Shown piece after piece: positions 25,403-38,099 of a stretch of 64,000 nt of DNA (position 1 is its first letter; every line of letters starts with the position of its first letter). The translations under genes were made by a program, and so were the position numbers. A model generated the notes under the pieces. The model ran no database searches, was not told the origin of the DNA, and was given only the letters and a program-made list of their open reading frames with translations. Source of the DNA: Spirometra erinaceieuropaei (taxonomy: Eukaryota > Platyhelminthes > Cestoda > Diphyllobothriidea > Diphyllobothriidae); contig CACRXP010000232.1 in NCBI GenBank assembly GCA_902702965.1, forward strand, positions 124,101-188,100. Direction: 5' to 3'.

Positions 25403-26023
25403 CATATTAACTTTCGAAACGAGCCTGAAAAGGTCTGTTCCGAAGGATTTACTTTAAGTTCGCGCATTAATTTCCTCGGAAATTACACAAGCCAGGGTGG
25501 AAATCGGAGTTAATTTTACCGGAAAACATATGGGAGACGCTGGCGAGCCGGAACCCTCGCAGCCATATCAGGCGGTGGCACAAGATCGGCGAACCAAGCG
25601 TGTCTGAACTTTTAGCTAGTACCTGTGATGCCAGTATAGCAGATGATTACACCTGGTGTTTCAGAAGGATGGACTGTCAGGCAACCTTCCCATCAACACA
25701 GTTTGAGATGCACGAAACACTGCGCTTATCGGACATGAGAATCTTGTCTCGAAGTCTGAACATTCGGTAGGGAAATCCAGTCATAGAATTCTAAAGTAAA
25801 TGACAAGAAAGAGACCATGCGCAATTAAATCGATGGTTTCAAGCTAATTTCACATGTACATCAGGTGCTTAATCCACAAAAACTATACCTAATCACAGGA
25901 AAAATCATCAAGTAATATGTGCTTCGTCCGAACGTGTCCACCAATACATCAAAGTCGTAACAAAAGACTTCCAGTTAAATAAAAACATACAATAAATATT
26001 ACCATTACTATTTTATTGATGAG
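25403..26023. other. No gene seen
   Basis: Unique sequence between a family 1 element and the LINE palindrome. Confidence 0.45.
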
Positions 26024-26144
26024 GAAGTGGTTTGTGGGGAGAACATGCAATAATTCACCGAACCATTTTTAATCCTCCTGAAATATAGCGGAGGATTGGA
26101 AATGGTTCAGTGAATTATTGCATGTTCTCCTGACAAACCGCCAC
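26024..26144. repeat. Inverted repeat made from LINE sequence
   Basis: The left arm is about 26024-26078 and the right arm 26090-26144, around an 11-bp loop. Within 26038-26078 and 26090-26130 only about three of 41 positions differ. The right arm is the 5' end of the LINE fragment, so the left arm is an inverted copy of it. Confidence 0.85.
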
Positions 26145-26460
26145 CCGCTTTCACAGAAGCGGCTAAAAAATCGCCCCCGGTAGCTGACCCAGTCGTTTAA
26201 AAAGGAAGTAAATAAAAAGCGGCTTTTGTGGAAGAAATCTCTTACTGATGGGACTCCTGTATCCATAAACGCATACAAAACCCAAAGGAACTTAATCAAG
26301 CGACTCATCCTCAGGACATGGCAAAATTTTGAAAAAGACCTATTGAATCGTAATATAGAAAATCCGAAATTATTATACAGCTACGTAAGAAGCAACACAC
26401 GAAATAGAGATCCAATACCCCCTTCTGAAGACAAGCGGAGTCGTAGAGATTAGTGAGGAT
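26090..26460 (+). pseudogene. Non-LTR retrotransposon fragment (endonuclease-RT linker)
   Basis: The frame reads DWKWFSELLHVL, then PLSQKRLKNRPR, a stop, LTQSFKKEVNKKRLLWKKSL and onward AYKTQRNLIKRLILRTWQNF, LLNRNIENPKLLYSYVRSNT and NRDPIPP. This pattern (RP.WL....V....KK..LWK, then NPK..YSYVRS.....IPPL) is the linker between the endonuclease and RT in CR1/RTE-like LINEs. A frame shift near 26420 leads to EISEDAEKAEHFPQFF, again as expected. RT motifs are absent. Confidence 0.68.
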
Positions 26461-26799
26461 GCAGAAAAAGCTGAGCACTTTCCACAATTTTTTTAACTCC
26501 ATCTTTTTAATCCATCCATTTTTAATGAAAACTGCAAATGTCGAAAACGTGCAAATTCATTCCACAAGACTGGAAATAAAATTAAGATACTCGTAATGCA
26601 TGTTCATGTAAAAAAACTTAGTAAGACGGTGTAAGCATAGAACTGTTAAAAAATTTATTTTTAAGAAATCAAGTCCGGCAAATGTGGGCTTTTGCTTATT
26701 CATCATCATGTCTGTACAGATATAGGGGGCGCAAAATGATAAAAAGGTTAAACGTTTTATTATGTATCCTCCAGGAATAAGTGTTACATTAAGTCTGTT

Positions 26800-27490
26800 A
26801 GTGTGAGGAAAATAAACGTCCACAACGAAAATCAACGATAAAAAAACCTTCTTAAATGGGTTTCTTATTTAAGAGGAGCTTTATTATTGTATTTGGTTGG
26901 CAGATGTCCACGCATGTTACCTTTTCGCATGCTAGAGTTAAAAGGTTTGGTCCTTTAACCGTTTTATTTTTACTTCTTTCGTCGTAAACGGAAGAATTGG
27001 TCCTTCCCATAATATTGCAACCCTTTCTATGACTGTGAATACACAGACTCGTGGTTACATAAATACTGACATATTGCAAAAATTATTCAAGTTTTGCCTA
27101 TCTCTTTCTAAATCACGTATAAGCATAAAATGAAACGCAACAGAAGAATCTTTCCATATGTACAAAAATTAAAATGACAATTTTATGATGATCATTTTGA
27201 CAGTTGCTCCTACAAATTAGCAAATGACAAGACAGCAGGGGCATGTTTAAACAAGGGCTTGTCGGTAGGTGTTATTGCTGCAGTTTAGGGCGCTTAATCA
27301 AGCAGATGCGAAAATGTGACTTATAGAAATTTATCGTAATTCTAGTCTCCTAAAATTAGCCCGTTTGTGTGCAACCTACTTCCCACGGTTAAGGTCTCAC
27401 AAAAATTACGTTTAAGTGCGAAAACGTCTGTTTGGCAAGACTCTCGATGTTAAATTATTCTTCTGTCAAAGGAAAACGCACTCGGATGAG
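26800..27490. mobile_element. Family 3 element, partial third copy
   Basis: ACGTCCACAACGAAAATCAACGATAAA resembles 8712-8740. The stretch from GTTATTGCTGCAGTTTAGGGC to AAGACTCTCGATGTTAAATT resembles 9238-9425. No terminal repeats are present. Confidence 0.55.
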
Positions 27491-27743
27491 CAAACTAAGA
27501 CTAGGAGGCAAGCCCGTGGAACCACCACTTCGGCAAGCACGTGGGCCTGCCTGTGCAGCAGAGTGACCAAACAGTGAGATGTAGTTAGGGGTTTCATTCC
27601 AAACCACCCGAACGATAGTTGGTTTCTCTCGGACACCGACGAAGTCCTTTAGACACGTTTGTTTGTTTTGCGTCAATGACGGAAGCTCCGTAGGTGAAAC
27701 CTGAGATAGGGTTGGGATCGCTCAAGGGCGAGTACATGGAGTA

Positions 27744-28741
27744 TCCAGTAAGTGACCGATCTCATAAAATGTTGGCGGAAATTCTGAAATGCGTTTTCGA
27801 TTAGGAAGGATTACCTAGGTGGACCTGAAATATTGATTATCTGACGGCAAAATCCTACATTATTTACAACTCCGCAGTATTTCGGTTTTTGAATGCCCCA
27901 ATTTTCGGCCTCCTGTAGAAACTGTACTCGACGAAAAATGACTACTTAAGTAGCATGCATCATTTACAATGATTTTCGGTGGTCTTGAAAATTTCAACAT
28001 ATTTTATAGAAACCACTTCCAAAAGTCTTCTTTCTTCTACGGATTCCATAGCGAATCACGTCGCCATCATATTTCATACTCAAATAAGAAGTATAATTAG
28101 GTTTTAAAAATGTTTTATAATTCCCGAAGAATTCGGAGCCTGATGAGCCGTTTCATTAGCCCTTATTGATTTCAGTCTACAAGGTGCATGTCTTCCTCGT
28201 AAGGAAAAGCGAATATTCTTCTATGCCTTTAAAAAGATGCCAGATGGGTTCTGTAAAATTTTGCAACGGATGCGGACTTTGTTGTGCATTTCATGAGGGG
28301 CACTGGTAAACAGGTAGGTACGATTCTGTATGAATGGACATTGCACGGTCTTAAAAAATCTCATAATTAGAAACATTTTTAAAACACAATTATACTCCGT
28401 ATTTGGGGGTGAAATATAAACATGACGTAATTCTGTATAAAACGACCGGAAGAAAGCCTATTTTCGTTCCCGTTTTCTATAAAATATATTCTGCTTCAAA
28501 AGACCATCGACAATTAGTGTGAAAAATTCGCGCTACTTAAGTAGTCAGTTTTCGCCGACTATGGTTTCCCAGAGACGATTGAAAAGAAGTGCCTTCAAAA
28601 GCTGCCATCCCGGCAACTTCAAAATATTATGGGATTTTGTCGCAAGCTAATCAGTATTGCAACCCCACTTAAGTAATCCTTCCTAATCGAAAACGAATTT
28701 CAGAATTACAGTCAATATTTCATGAGATCGGTCAATCACTG
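27744..28741. mobile_element. Family 2 inverted-repeat element, full length
   Basis: The left end is CAGTAAGTGACCGATCTCAT followed by AAAATGTTGG; the right end is TTCATGAGATCGGTCAATCACTG-TA. The internal landmark CGATTAGGAAGGATTACCTA near the left and TAATCCTTCCTAATCGAAAA near the right show the long arms. Confidence 0.8.
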
Positions 28742-28919
28742 TAGATCGCTTGGCGTCGATAGACGTGGCATAGCGTGTACACACGGCTGATCCTACAAGT
28801 CTATGGGCGGGGGTGTGGAAAACAGCAGTCGAGCTTTTTAAACTGACAGTTGCTGCAGGGCAAGTGTCTGGTCTCGTTACCTGCGCCCCCCGCATCTTTT
28901 ACTCAGCATAAAGTGCATA

Positions 28920-29275
28920 CAGTTGCTGATCTTTCACATGGCATGTTAACTGAAATTCAGAAATATACTTTCGCTTCGGAAGAATTACTTGGATGGGATT
29001 GTAACGTTGATTGTCTAGCAGCATAATTTCAAGATAGCTCAGTTGCGCCAGGATGTTAGTCCTAGAACGCACGACTCTCCAGCGACCTTCAAAAATCGCA
29101 CACCCAGTGCACAATAATTACTTATTTAGAATAATTTTGTTCAGATTGACAATAAATTTTCCCCATTGATTTACGATGCGCTTATTAATTCAAATGTATT
29201 TTACAGAAAACGTGCACAAAACTATTCCTCCATATACCCATTCAGCTAACGTTTCACGGGATCAGTCAACTATTG
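28920..29275. mobile_element. Family 2 element, short internal-deletion form (about 356 bp)
   Basis: The left end is TA-CAGTTGCTGATCTTTCACATGG and the right end GTTTCACGGGATCAGTCAACTATTG-TA. Most of the second arm and the centre are absent. Confidence 0.6.
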
Positions 29276-29277
29276 TA

Positions 29278-29990
29278 TTCACCGTCATCTTTCTTAACTG
29301 AGCACACGTTAAACAGAACGCAGCCTAGCAATGCAGTCGCTGTGAAAGTGCTTTCATCATGTCTAGTGCTTCAGTAGAACGTGGGTGTTCTATCATAGAC
29401 AAACTGACCTGTGCAAACAAGCGGATCACGTGAGCATTCTATTCTAGCGAAGATGCTACTACTATATATTTCATATACTATTATATAGCGGTTTGGGTAA
29501 GATATTACAACACGCTCGAAATCCCGTTTTATGACTTAAGGTGAAAGGCAACGTTTGTAGGTACCAAATGTCCCGGTAATGTGCTAGACACCCCGCTTTC
29601 AAGCCGGAATGGTGACAAATAAATCGGCTGGAAGCTCATGACAGATTTTCAACAAGAGATTTTCATTTCAGCACTACCTAAAAAACAACCGTTGTTCATA
29701 AACTTCTGCGATATGAACGTTTTAGGGGTTTAGCTTAAGTATGCGAGGCCATTCCCGAATAGGTTCAACTTCTCAGATCTCGGCACCATTGTGCAATCAT
29801 AACGTGAAAAATTAATCAGTTTGCTACCTTCATTTCCTTAGCTGGACCGCACAATCTCTGAAGACGCCTCGAAGACCGTGAATTATTACCGATGCCGTTG
29901 CTTGGATGCCTGATGTTCCCTAATTCCTCACACAGAGTGTGGCAGATCAGATATTTTGGTTTGATTCGAATGGTTAATTTCGTTTATGAA
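29278..29990. other. No gene seen
   Basis: Unassigned sequence between a short family 2 element and a family 3 element; a short TATATA stretch lies near 29460-29486. Confidence 0.45.
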
Positions 29991-29992
29991 TA

Positions 29993-31877
29993 CACTGGGT
30001 GACCTAACTCATGAAATGTGTCGAAATTTGCAAATGCTTCCTTATCACTCGCAAACCGACTCCAATCCGTGGATTTAATATGAATGTTAAAACAGCACAA
30101 CAATAAGAAAATGTAAGGCACAAAAGTAATAATAAAGACAACGTTGCGTTGTTTAGAAATGCCAATTTTTTAGAAAGCCCAAAATTCTGAAAACGTCAAA
30201 AATGGTTGCAATTTAGGAAACTTCATTTTTAAATTTTCGAAACGTTTGCCCATGGAAAAAACTGAGTGAATATGAAGGCACAAGTAGAATAACAGTCACA
30301 AATTACGTTTTAGGGAAGTTTACATTTCAATGTCCTTTAAGAAGTAGTGTAATTCCAGGTATGGCGCATTACCGACGGCCTTCATTCTGAGTATAAATTA
30401 AAAAACATTTTCCCGTGGATTCGTAGTATTCTTTAGTCTTTTAAATTAATTGAGGTGCGGTTCAACAAAAAAACAAGATATTGCTTGATTTTGCCGACAG
30501 GCGCATCATAGGAACAAAGGTTTTCATATGGTCACATGTTGTCGTTCTGATTAATGCCAAAGAACTTTAAATAGAATTGGCATGTGCAACCGTAAACATA
30601 CCATTCTGTGTTTTTAGAAGGAACTTGTCTTCCGTTAGATTAATTTGTCCTTTTCGTTCATTCAGGATTACGCTGAGTTCCAGAGCGGCCTTGAATTATC
30701 GATGAATATTTAACGCTTTTCAGTGTTTTCATCCGATCGCCCATAAGGACAGATTCTGTATTATGTGCGTGCGAGAAACTTTAGAAAAAGTGACTTCTTC
30801 GAGGCATTTACCGAAGTAGCGATTGTTTGGGCTTTTTTTCATTTAGAACGTCATCTCGGTCACATTTGAAGACTCCCTCGAGCGGGAACCCTCATCGTCA
30901 AATAAGACTGATGTGGACACCCAAAGTCAACAATGCATATGCCTTAGATCAATTAGAAAACTTTCTCTAACAAATTACATCTAGAAGGAGTTCTTTGATA
31001 CTGCTTCCCGTTGACGGATGTCTAAGTACTTAGATATTTTACAGAGTGAGGCCAAGAAAAAAACTGACACTTCCGGCCGTTTCTTTTACTTTGCTAAAAG
31101 ATACTGATATGTTTCGACCCCGAATGCAAGAACACGCGTTTTTCTTAATGTTGCGGTCGTTTGAATTGTTTATGCTCAACTTAAGACTCCGTTCTACAAT
31201 TACGAATTCACGGAAGAGTGGCTACATATGCATTGATATTTGTTTGAAGATGATAATGTTTTGCTCTTTCCATTTCTAAATTAGGTATGGACAGAAGCTA
31301 GACTGCACAAAATGTAATATTTAATATGTTCGGTAGTGGTCGGTCCTGTGAGAACACGTAGGATTTTCCTAACAGCAAAACAACTGTAACTCATTTAAAT
31401 AAAGGATTGCCTGTGTAAGCTATTACTGCACTCAAGGGCACAAAATCGTGCAGCTGTGCTAACCTGAATTCTATAAATCGACAAAAGACCAGGCTTTCTT
31501 ATAATAACCTGTTTCAGGAAGTTGATTACCACGGTTACCATTGGGCAAAAATTAATTTTCAGGTCCGGCAACCTCTGTTTATTAAAACGCTCTAGAGAAA
31601 ATTACTCTTCTTCCAAGTAAAAACCGGCTCAGATCGGCGACCGAAGTTCATAACAGGTATTAACGTAGAAAAATGCGCGAGTCAACTGCGGCGTCCATTT
31701 TCGATCAAATTTACGAACATTTTGATTGAAAAAAATTACGGGGATACAATTTTTGCACAAGATGAGAACATTTCCTAAAGGTTTCTGAGCGGGAAAGCAA
31801 AATTCGCAACGTTTAAAACGTCCTAAATTCTCACATCAGATTCTGTCCCTAGGTTTCATGAGTTAGGTCACGTACCG
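29993..31877. mobile_element. Family 3 element, 1.9 kb, copy 2
   Basis: The ends are TA-CACTGGGTGACCTAACTCATG and CATGAGTTAGGTCACGTACCG-TA. Length is 1885 bp against 1891 for copy 1. The interior matches throughout with small indels. The equivalent of the 8369-8722 frame (about 30590-30910, minus) has stops. Confidence 0.78.
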
Positions 31878-31883
31878 TAGGTA

Positions 31884-32879
31884 CAGTGCGTGACCTATCT
31901 CATAAAATGTTGGCTGAAATTCTGAAATGTGTTTTCGATTAGGAAGGATTACTTGGTCGCGGTTGTGATACTGATTATCTTAAGGCATACTATTATAACA
32001 TTTTGGACTTGGCAGGATGTCGGCTTTTAAATGCACTTCTTTTTAATCTCCTGTAGAAGGCTTGCTCGGAATAATATGACTACTTATGTAGCATGCATTT
32101 TTCCCATTGATTTTTGGTGGTTTTGAAAATTCAAATATATCTTATAAAAACCACAAACAAAACTGTGTTTTCTTTTAATCAATCAGTAAATAATCACGTC
32201 TTTTTTATAGTTTATACTTAAGAAAGGAGTATAAATATGTTTTAAAAAAAGTTTCTCATTATGAGACTTTTTAAGACCGCGATATGTCCATTCACGTAGT
32301 ATCGTACCTAGCCGTTTACCACTGCTCCTCATGAAATGTACAACATGGTCCGCATTCATTGCAAAATTGTATGGACCCTGTATGATATCTCTTTAATGAC
32401 ATAGAAAAATATGCGATTTTCTTTACGCGGAACGCATGCACCTTGTAGAGTATAATCACTAAGCGCTAATGCAATAAATGATCAGGCTTCAAATTTTTCC
32501 GCTATTAGAAAACTTTTTTAAAACCTAATTATACTCCCTCCTTAAGTATAAAAGATAAAGAAGACGTGATTCTCTATTGATTGACTAAAAGAAAGCATAT
32601 TTTTGTTAGTGGTTTCTATAAAATATATTTGAATTTTCAAGACCATCGAAAATCAATGGGAAAAATGCATGCTAATTAAGTAGTCATCTTTTACTGAACA
32701 CGCTTTCTACAAGAGATTGAAAAGAATTGCATCAAAAAGCCGACATCCTGCCGAGTCCGAAATGTTATAAGAGTATGCATTAAGATAATCAGTATCACAA
32801 CCGCGACCAAGTAATCCTTCCTAATGGAAAACGCATTTCAGAACTTTACCCAACATTTCATGAGATAGGTCACGCACTG
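31884..32879. mobile_element. Family 2 element, full length, abutting a family 3 element
   Basis: The ends are TA-CAGTGCGTGACCTATCTCAT and ATGAGATAGGTCACGCACTG-TA, perfect complements over the 20 bp compared. Its left TA lies 4 bp from the TA that closes the family 3 element ending at 31877. Confidence 0.87.
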
Positions 32880-32914
32880 TACGTGCTGAAGACTAGTGAC
32901 CCTTAACCCGGTCA

Positions 32915-33300
32915 CGCGGTAGATGCGCTGGACCAACGCTGGGGGGCGGGGGGCAGATCGGGATCCGGCAGACGTTATTGGGAATGCGCACCCATAACAA
33001 ATGCCAACATTTGGGGGTGCGTGGCGGCAAGCCTCTGTGCAGATACCTCCTTGTCAGCTGGCATCCATGCTGTCCCTTCCACCAACTTTTCTTGGTGTAA
33101 AAGTTTTGGTCAGTGCACGCTGGGGACGGGGGGGGGGTGATGATACGCATAGGTGAGGATTTACGTCGTCCCAGCCACCTGTGCCCTCTCCCAGCCCTGA
33201 TAATCTCGACTCTGTTTTGGCACCAGGCACAGGTGGAGGAGGAGGAGTGAATGGCGGTAGATGCTGCGCAAGTCTACTACAGACCAAATCACGTGCACAC
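32915..33300 (+). repeat. GC-rich dispersed repeat, copy 2
   Basis: It begins with TAGATGCGCTGGACCAACGC and ends GGCGGTAGATGCTGCGCAAG, TCTACTACAGACC. A poly-G run lies near 33127-33137. Conceptual ORFs across it are low-complexity and not believed. Confidence 0.6.
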
Positions 33301-33651
33301 TACCGTCCCTTCCCTCAAACCCCTGCATAATACATTTTGTACGTAGTCAGCAGTGGCGTCTTAACTGTCAAAGGAGACTGCGGTTGAAAGCAGTAAACTT
33401 GAGAGAACATGAATCAGGAAGTCAGTCGTGTTTGTTCTTGGAAACGATCCGGTATCCACACTTGAAAAGGTACCTTTCTCCAGTCGACGCGGACTATGCC
33501 CTCCTTGTGGCTTTGAAGGATCCGACGGGTCAGAAGAAATGCTGCCTGATGAGGCCTTTTCACCTTCGTTGACGATCTCAGAGGTCTTTGTGGCTCTAAA
33601 TACTACTCGGCGTAGTTCTTAACGAATGATTCCAGTGGGCTGCGCACATGA

Positions 33652-34510
33652 TCACGCCGAACAAATGTAGTCAACTGAGTCTTGCTTCGCATAAGGCGCT
33701 GTTTGCGGAGGGAACAGTGGTGGCGAGCGCATGAATTGACGTGAACACTTCGCGAAATTGCGTGGACCGTCCTCGGTACCAAGATATATAGGGGCGAACA
33801 TCTCTACTGGAATTAGGAGGATTGCTGCGTTGCAGTTAGAGGTCGACTCCAGTGCCGTCCGAATAACAAGACATGTCGGGGAAATGAGTTCTCTGCAGCG
33901 CGCAGTACAGTCTTGAGTTGACGGTGGAAGCGTCTTAGCATGTCCTTGATGGCTGCCGTCTGAATGCGCGAGGAGCGCAGAAAGGTGAAAAGACTGGAAC
34001 TCAGTGCCTCGATCGGTCTTAACCACGGGTCCAATAACTGGCAAAGGCCTCAACGATGGCTTTGAGCTCTGATTTCGACAAAGGAGTGAATTCAGCCCAC
34101 TGGGCCAACCCGTCAACGCAGGTAAGGAGATATGTTTCGTAATAGAGGTAGGGATCTATGAACGCGACTGAAGCATGCATCAAGGCTGAGGAAAGTGCAG
34201 AGTGGAGACTTGTTGTGTAGCCGGACAATATTCCCAACGGCAACTCAGACCTAAGAAGGCACAAACCTGGACATCTTTCATCATGTCAGGCAGGACACAT
34301 TTCTCCCCTACGAGATTCGTATTGCAGGATGTCAAAATCCCTGAAGAGATAAAGATAGAGCGCGACAAATCGATGTTGGCAGAATGGGACAATGAGATAG
34401 AATTAAGGCTTCGCGAGATCTTATGCCGACACGAATTGGGGACCATTAGCTTCTTTGCAGTCAGTGCGACCGACTCATCGTTGTTCAGCGGAAATGGCCG
34501 CAATCTTAAC
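33652..34510 (-). pseudogene. Ty3/Gypsy integrase remnant, minus strand
   Basis: Reading the minus strand downwards: LVGEKCVLPDMMKDVQVCAF (near 34320) fits the end of the integrase zinc-binding region. TYLLTCVDGLAQWAEFTPLS (34140-34075, first residue approximate) holds the first catalytic Asp (CVDG). VVKTDRGTEFQSF (about 34020) holds the second Asp in TDRGTEF. RRFHRQLKTVLRAAEN (about 33930) fits the catalytic-Glu helix, where the usual E before RFHR is changed. Pieces lie in two or three frames with stops. No LTR or RT was found next to it. Confidence 0.72.
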
Positions 34511-34727
34511 CCAGTCTAGGCACTGGAGTACAGAGTGTGCATGTCCGCACAGCGTTGTGTCCTTCGTGCCATCCACGGGATAGCCATCATTCAGGAGCAG
34601 TTGGCTGAATAGCATGTCGGCCAGCTGAACTACCCAGCTCACAGCCAGACTTGAACGCATAGCACAACGGAGATTCGAAGGATCTGCCTATTTCAATTTC
34701 CATAAACCAAAGAAGAGGACTTGATTA

Positions 34728-35683
34728 CAGTACGTGGGCTAACCCATGAAATGTCCACCTAACTTCCAAAATGCGTTTTTTTCTAAAAGATTAATTAAGT
34801 AGCTTTGCAAAAATACTCAGCCTGCAACATAATTCTATAATATTTCAATTACGTCAGGATACCGGTTTGAGAACGAACTTCCTTCCAGCTGCATGAAAAG
34901 ACGATACTCATCAAAAAGTGACTGCTTAAGTGACTTGAATTTTTCCCATTGACTTTCGACGCCCCTAAATGTCCAATTGTACTTAATGGAAAACATGCAT
35001 AAAAAATATTCGTTCTTTTGTTCATTTGGCAGAAAATTACGTCTTCTTCCAACCCTTTACTTGAAGGAAGGGTAACATTCGGTTTTCAAAAACTTTTCAA
35101 ATTCCCGAATAATTTTGAACCCACTCTACCGTTGCACTTGCATTCAGTGTTTCCAAACTACAAACCGTATATTTTCCGCGTAGGGAAAACTGTGCATTTC
35201 TATACGGCAATAAAGGAAAAGAATATAGGGTTAATAAAATTTAGCAGCGGAATCGACCCATACTGTTAACTTTACAAGCCACATTGGTAAATGCAGAGAC
35301 ATGACGATTTATCAGCGGCCATTTCACGGATTGATGAGTCCCACAAAAAGAAACTTTTTGAAACTGGTTTATGTCCATCCTCTGAGTATAAAATTAGAAG
35401 AAAAGGCAAAAGAAGAAAAGCGAAAGCATGGATATTTGTAGCGCATTTTTTCCATGAAATATAATAGTACTTTTAGGGACATCGAAAATCAATGAAAAAA
35501 ATTCATGCTACTTAGGTAACCATTTTTAAAGAGTATCATTTTTTATGCAGCCGGCAGGAAGCTTGTTCAAAAGCTGGCATTTTGCAGGCTGATTAGCTTT
35601 GCAACGCTTCTTAATTAATCTTTTCAGAGCGAAAACGAATTTCGGAAGATTGGTTGACATTTCATGAGTTAGCCCACCTACTG
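34728..35683. mobile_element. Family 1 element, full length
   Basis: The ends are TA-CAGTACGTGGGCTAACCCAT and ATGAGTTAGCCCACCTACTG-TA. The centre (CTACAAACCGTATATTTTCC) lies in the opposite orientation to that of 2981-3973, as expected for insertion in either direction. Confidence 0.85.
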
Positions 35684-35704
35684 TATTTAGAAACATTGGT
35701 GGGC

Positions 35705-35910
35705 TATTTTGAATGATTTTGAGGTTGATCTGCCGTCGTACTTACGTTTAAGATTTACAGTCTATAAGCTCTACACTTTCCATCTAAGTAAAATCTTATT
35801 TGCCTTTATGTCTTCAAGAGTATATCGTAAATGGGTCACAGAATTCTGCAACGGATGTGAGCTATGTTGCACACTTTATGAGGTTCACCAATAACCGTAC
35901 GAATACGATA
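35705..35910. mobile_element. Family 2 centre fragment
   Basis: TTTACAGTCTATAAGCTCTACACTTTCC and TTCTGCAACGGATGTGAGCTATGTTGCAC (both read in part) resemble the centre of family 2 elements. No ends are present. Confidence 0.5.
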
Positions 35911-36137
35911 CTCAAGCGAATAATTTCAAAAAGTATTCAGTGCAGGACGTGGACTTAGGTGTCTGGGACATGATATTTTAGCGTCGGGTCTGAAATGCCA
36001 ATTAACAGTTGATTCAAATGCAGGCAACTACTGTGGAATGAGCGTGTGATGTCCATTCTAAAAAAACAATGTTACGAGCAGAGTGAATTGTATTTGTCAA
36101 GCTATTGTAACGTACACCCGACATGGGAGCCTATGTA

Positions 36138-37127
36138 CAGTGCGTGACCTATCTCATGAAATGTTGGCTGAAATTAGAAATGCGTTTTCAATTAGGAAGG
36201 ACTACTTAGTCGCGGTTGTGATTCTGAGGCATACTCTTATAACATTTTGGACTCGGCAGGATGTCGGCTTTTAAATGCACTTTTTTCAATCTCCTATAGA
36301 AAGCGTGCTCTGTACAAATGACTACTTAAGTAGAATGCATTTTTCCCATTGATTTTCGATGGTCTTGGAAATTTAAATATATTTTATAGAAACCACTAAC
36401 AAAAATGTGCTTTCTTTTAGTCAATCAATAGAGAATCACGTCTTCTTTATATTTTATACTTAAGAAAGGAGTATAATTAGGTTTTAAAAAAGTACCTTAT
36501 TATGGGACTTTTTAAGACAACGATATGTCCATTCACACAGCATCGTACCTGGCCGTTTACCACTGCTTCTCATGAAATGTACAACATAGTCCGCATCCAT
36601 TGCAAAATTTTATGGACCCTGTATGATATCTTTTTAATAACATAGAAAAATATGGGATTTTCTTTACGCGGAACGCACGCGGATCACACCTTGTAGAGTG
36701 TGATCACTTAGCGCTAACGCAACGAATGAACAGGCTCCAAATTTTTCGGCAATCAGAAAACTTTTTTAAAACCTAATTATACTCCTTCCTTAAGTATGAA
36801 ATATAAAGAAGACGTGATTCTCTATTGATTGACTAAAAGAAAGCACATTTTTGTTAGTGGTTTCTATAAAATATATTTGAATTTCCAAGACCATCGAAAT
36901 TCAATGGGAAAAATGCATGCTACATAAGTATTCCTTTTTTACCGCGCCCGCTTTCTACAGGAGATTGAAAAGAAGTGCATTTAAAAGCCGACATCCTGCC
37001 GAGTCCAAAATGTTATAAGAGTATGCCTTAAGATAATCAGCATCACAACCGCGACCAAGTAATCCTTCCTAATCGAAAACGCATTCCAGAATTTCAGCCA
37101 ACATTTCATGAGTTAGGTCACGCACTG
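36138..37127. mobile_element. Family 2 element, full length
   Basis: The ends are TA-CAGTGCGTGACCTATCTCATG and CATGAGTTAGGTCACGCACTG-TA. Close by eye to 31884-32879 throughout, suggesting a recent burst. Confidence 0.87.
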
Positions 37128-37129
37128 TA

Positions 37130-38099
37130 CCAGGAAACGCATAAGGAACGCTGAGGAGCCGAGTCTCTCGCAACGGCAAAACATCTGTGCTTTTAGTTGA
37201 CACCTATGTCGGGCGTACAGTATAGTACGTTTGACGAGTACGATACTATTAGAAAAATACTACATGACCTTAAAAAGATCGTAGAATCGAGCTTTTAAAC
37301 AGCGAAAGATACTCTTCCCACAAAATACAATTTAAGGGTGATATAAAATGCTATAGAATAAGCACAAGAAAAGGGGTTATTGATTATGTTTTCTATAAGA
37401 TACATGGTAGGGCAGAGAAATAATTACTCTCCGTATCATTTAAGCTGTGGCATATCATCGTATAATACTGGAATGCGGTAAAATAGCATGAAATTTTGAT
37501 TTAAAATCACAGCATTTGACGTGTTCTCGGGGAACTACGAGAAAGGACAAACCTTTCTACGCCTAAATACAATCTTCTCAGTACAATTCAAGAATCAAAG
37601 TTCCAGATCTTATGTACTTTATCCAAATCCACTTATGATGGGATTCGAAGCAAGTCCCCTAAAAGGGACTTATGAAGCCAACAAATGTAACTTCTTCCAT
37701 AAAACAAATTATCAAACTGGCATAATTTATCGTGATGTTGAGTGTATTTCCTTCAAACGGCCACATCCTACAGGCACTTTGATTTTTTAATACCTACCTA
37801 TTAATGAACAAGGTCGGTCATTTGAAGTAGAGTGTGATGTCTGATTTTCTCAAAGGAATGAGGAGACGCATCAACCGTCAGCAGTCGAAGTGCCTCTAGA
37901 AGCGGCGCAGATCAAAAAACCGTTGGAATGGTAACGACATTGCAGCAGATGTGCTGTCTCATCAAATGTTTTTAATGCCGAAAGATAGCTTTCATATGGT
38001 TGTAATTGTGATTATCCTGTGGTATAATACCAAGGTGTTCCTATCACGATAGAATGCCCGCTTTCGGAAAAGCCCCTTATCGACCGCCTGTGCAAACTG
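37130..38099. other. No certain gene
   Basis: It holds the doubtful ORF at 37521. The segment around 37885-37915 (AGTGCCTCTAGAAGCGGCGC) has a diverged partner near 39918-39945. Confidence 0.4.
37521..37790 (+). CDS. Unrecognised 89-codon ORF, doubtful
   Basis: There is an open frame with mixed composition (FSGNYEKGQTFLRL, GFEASPLKGTYEANKCNFF), opening at a GTG with no upstream ATG. No motif, signal or splice structure is convincing. It lies between a family 2 element and a PLE fragment, so it could be an eroded exon or noise. Confidence 0.15.
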   Translation: MFSGNYEKGQTFLRLNTIFSVQFKNQSSRSYVLYPNPLMMGFEASPLKGTYEANKCNFFHKTNYQTGIIYRDVECISFKRPHPTGTLIF

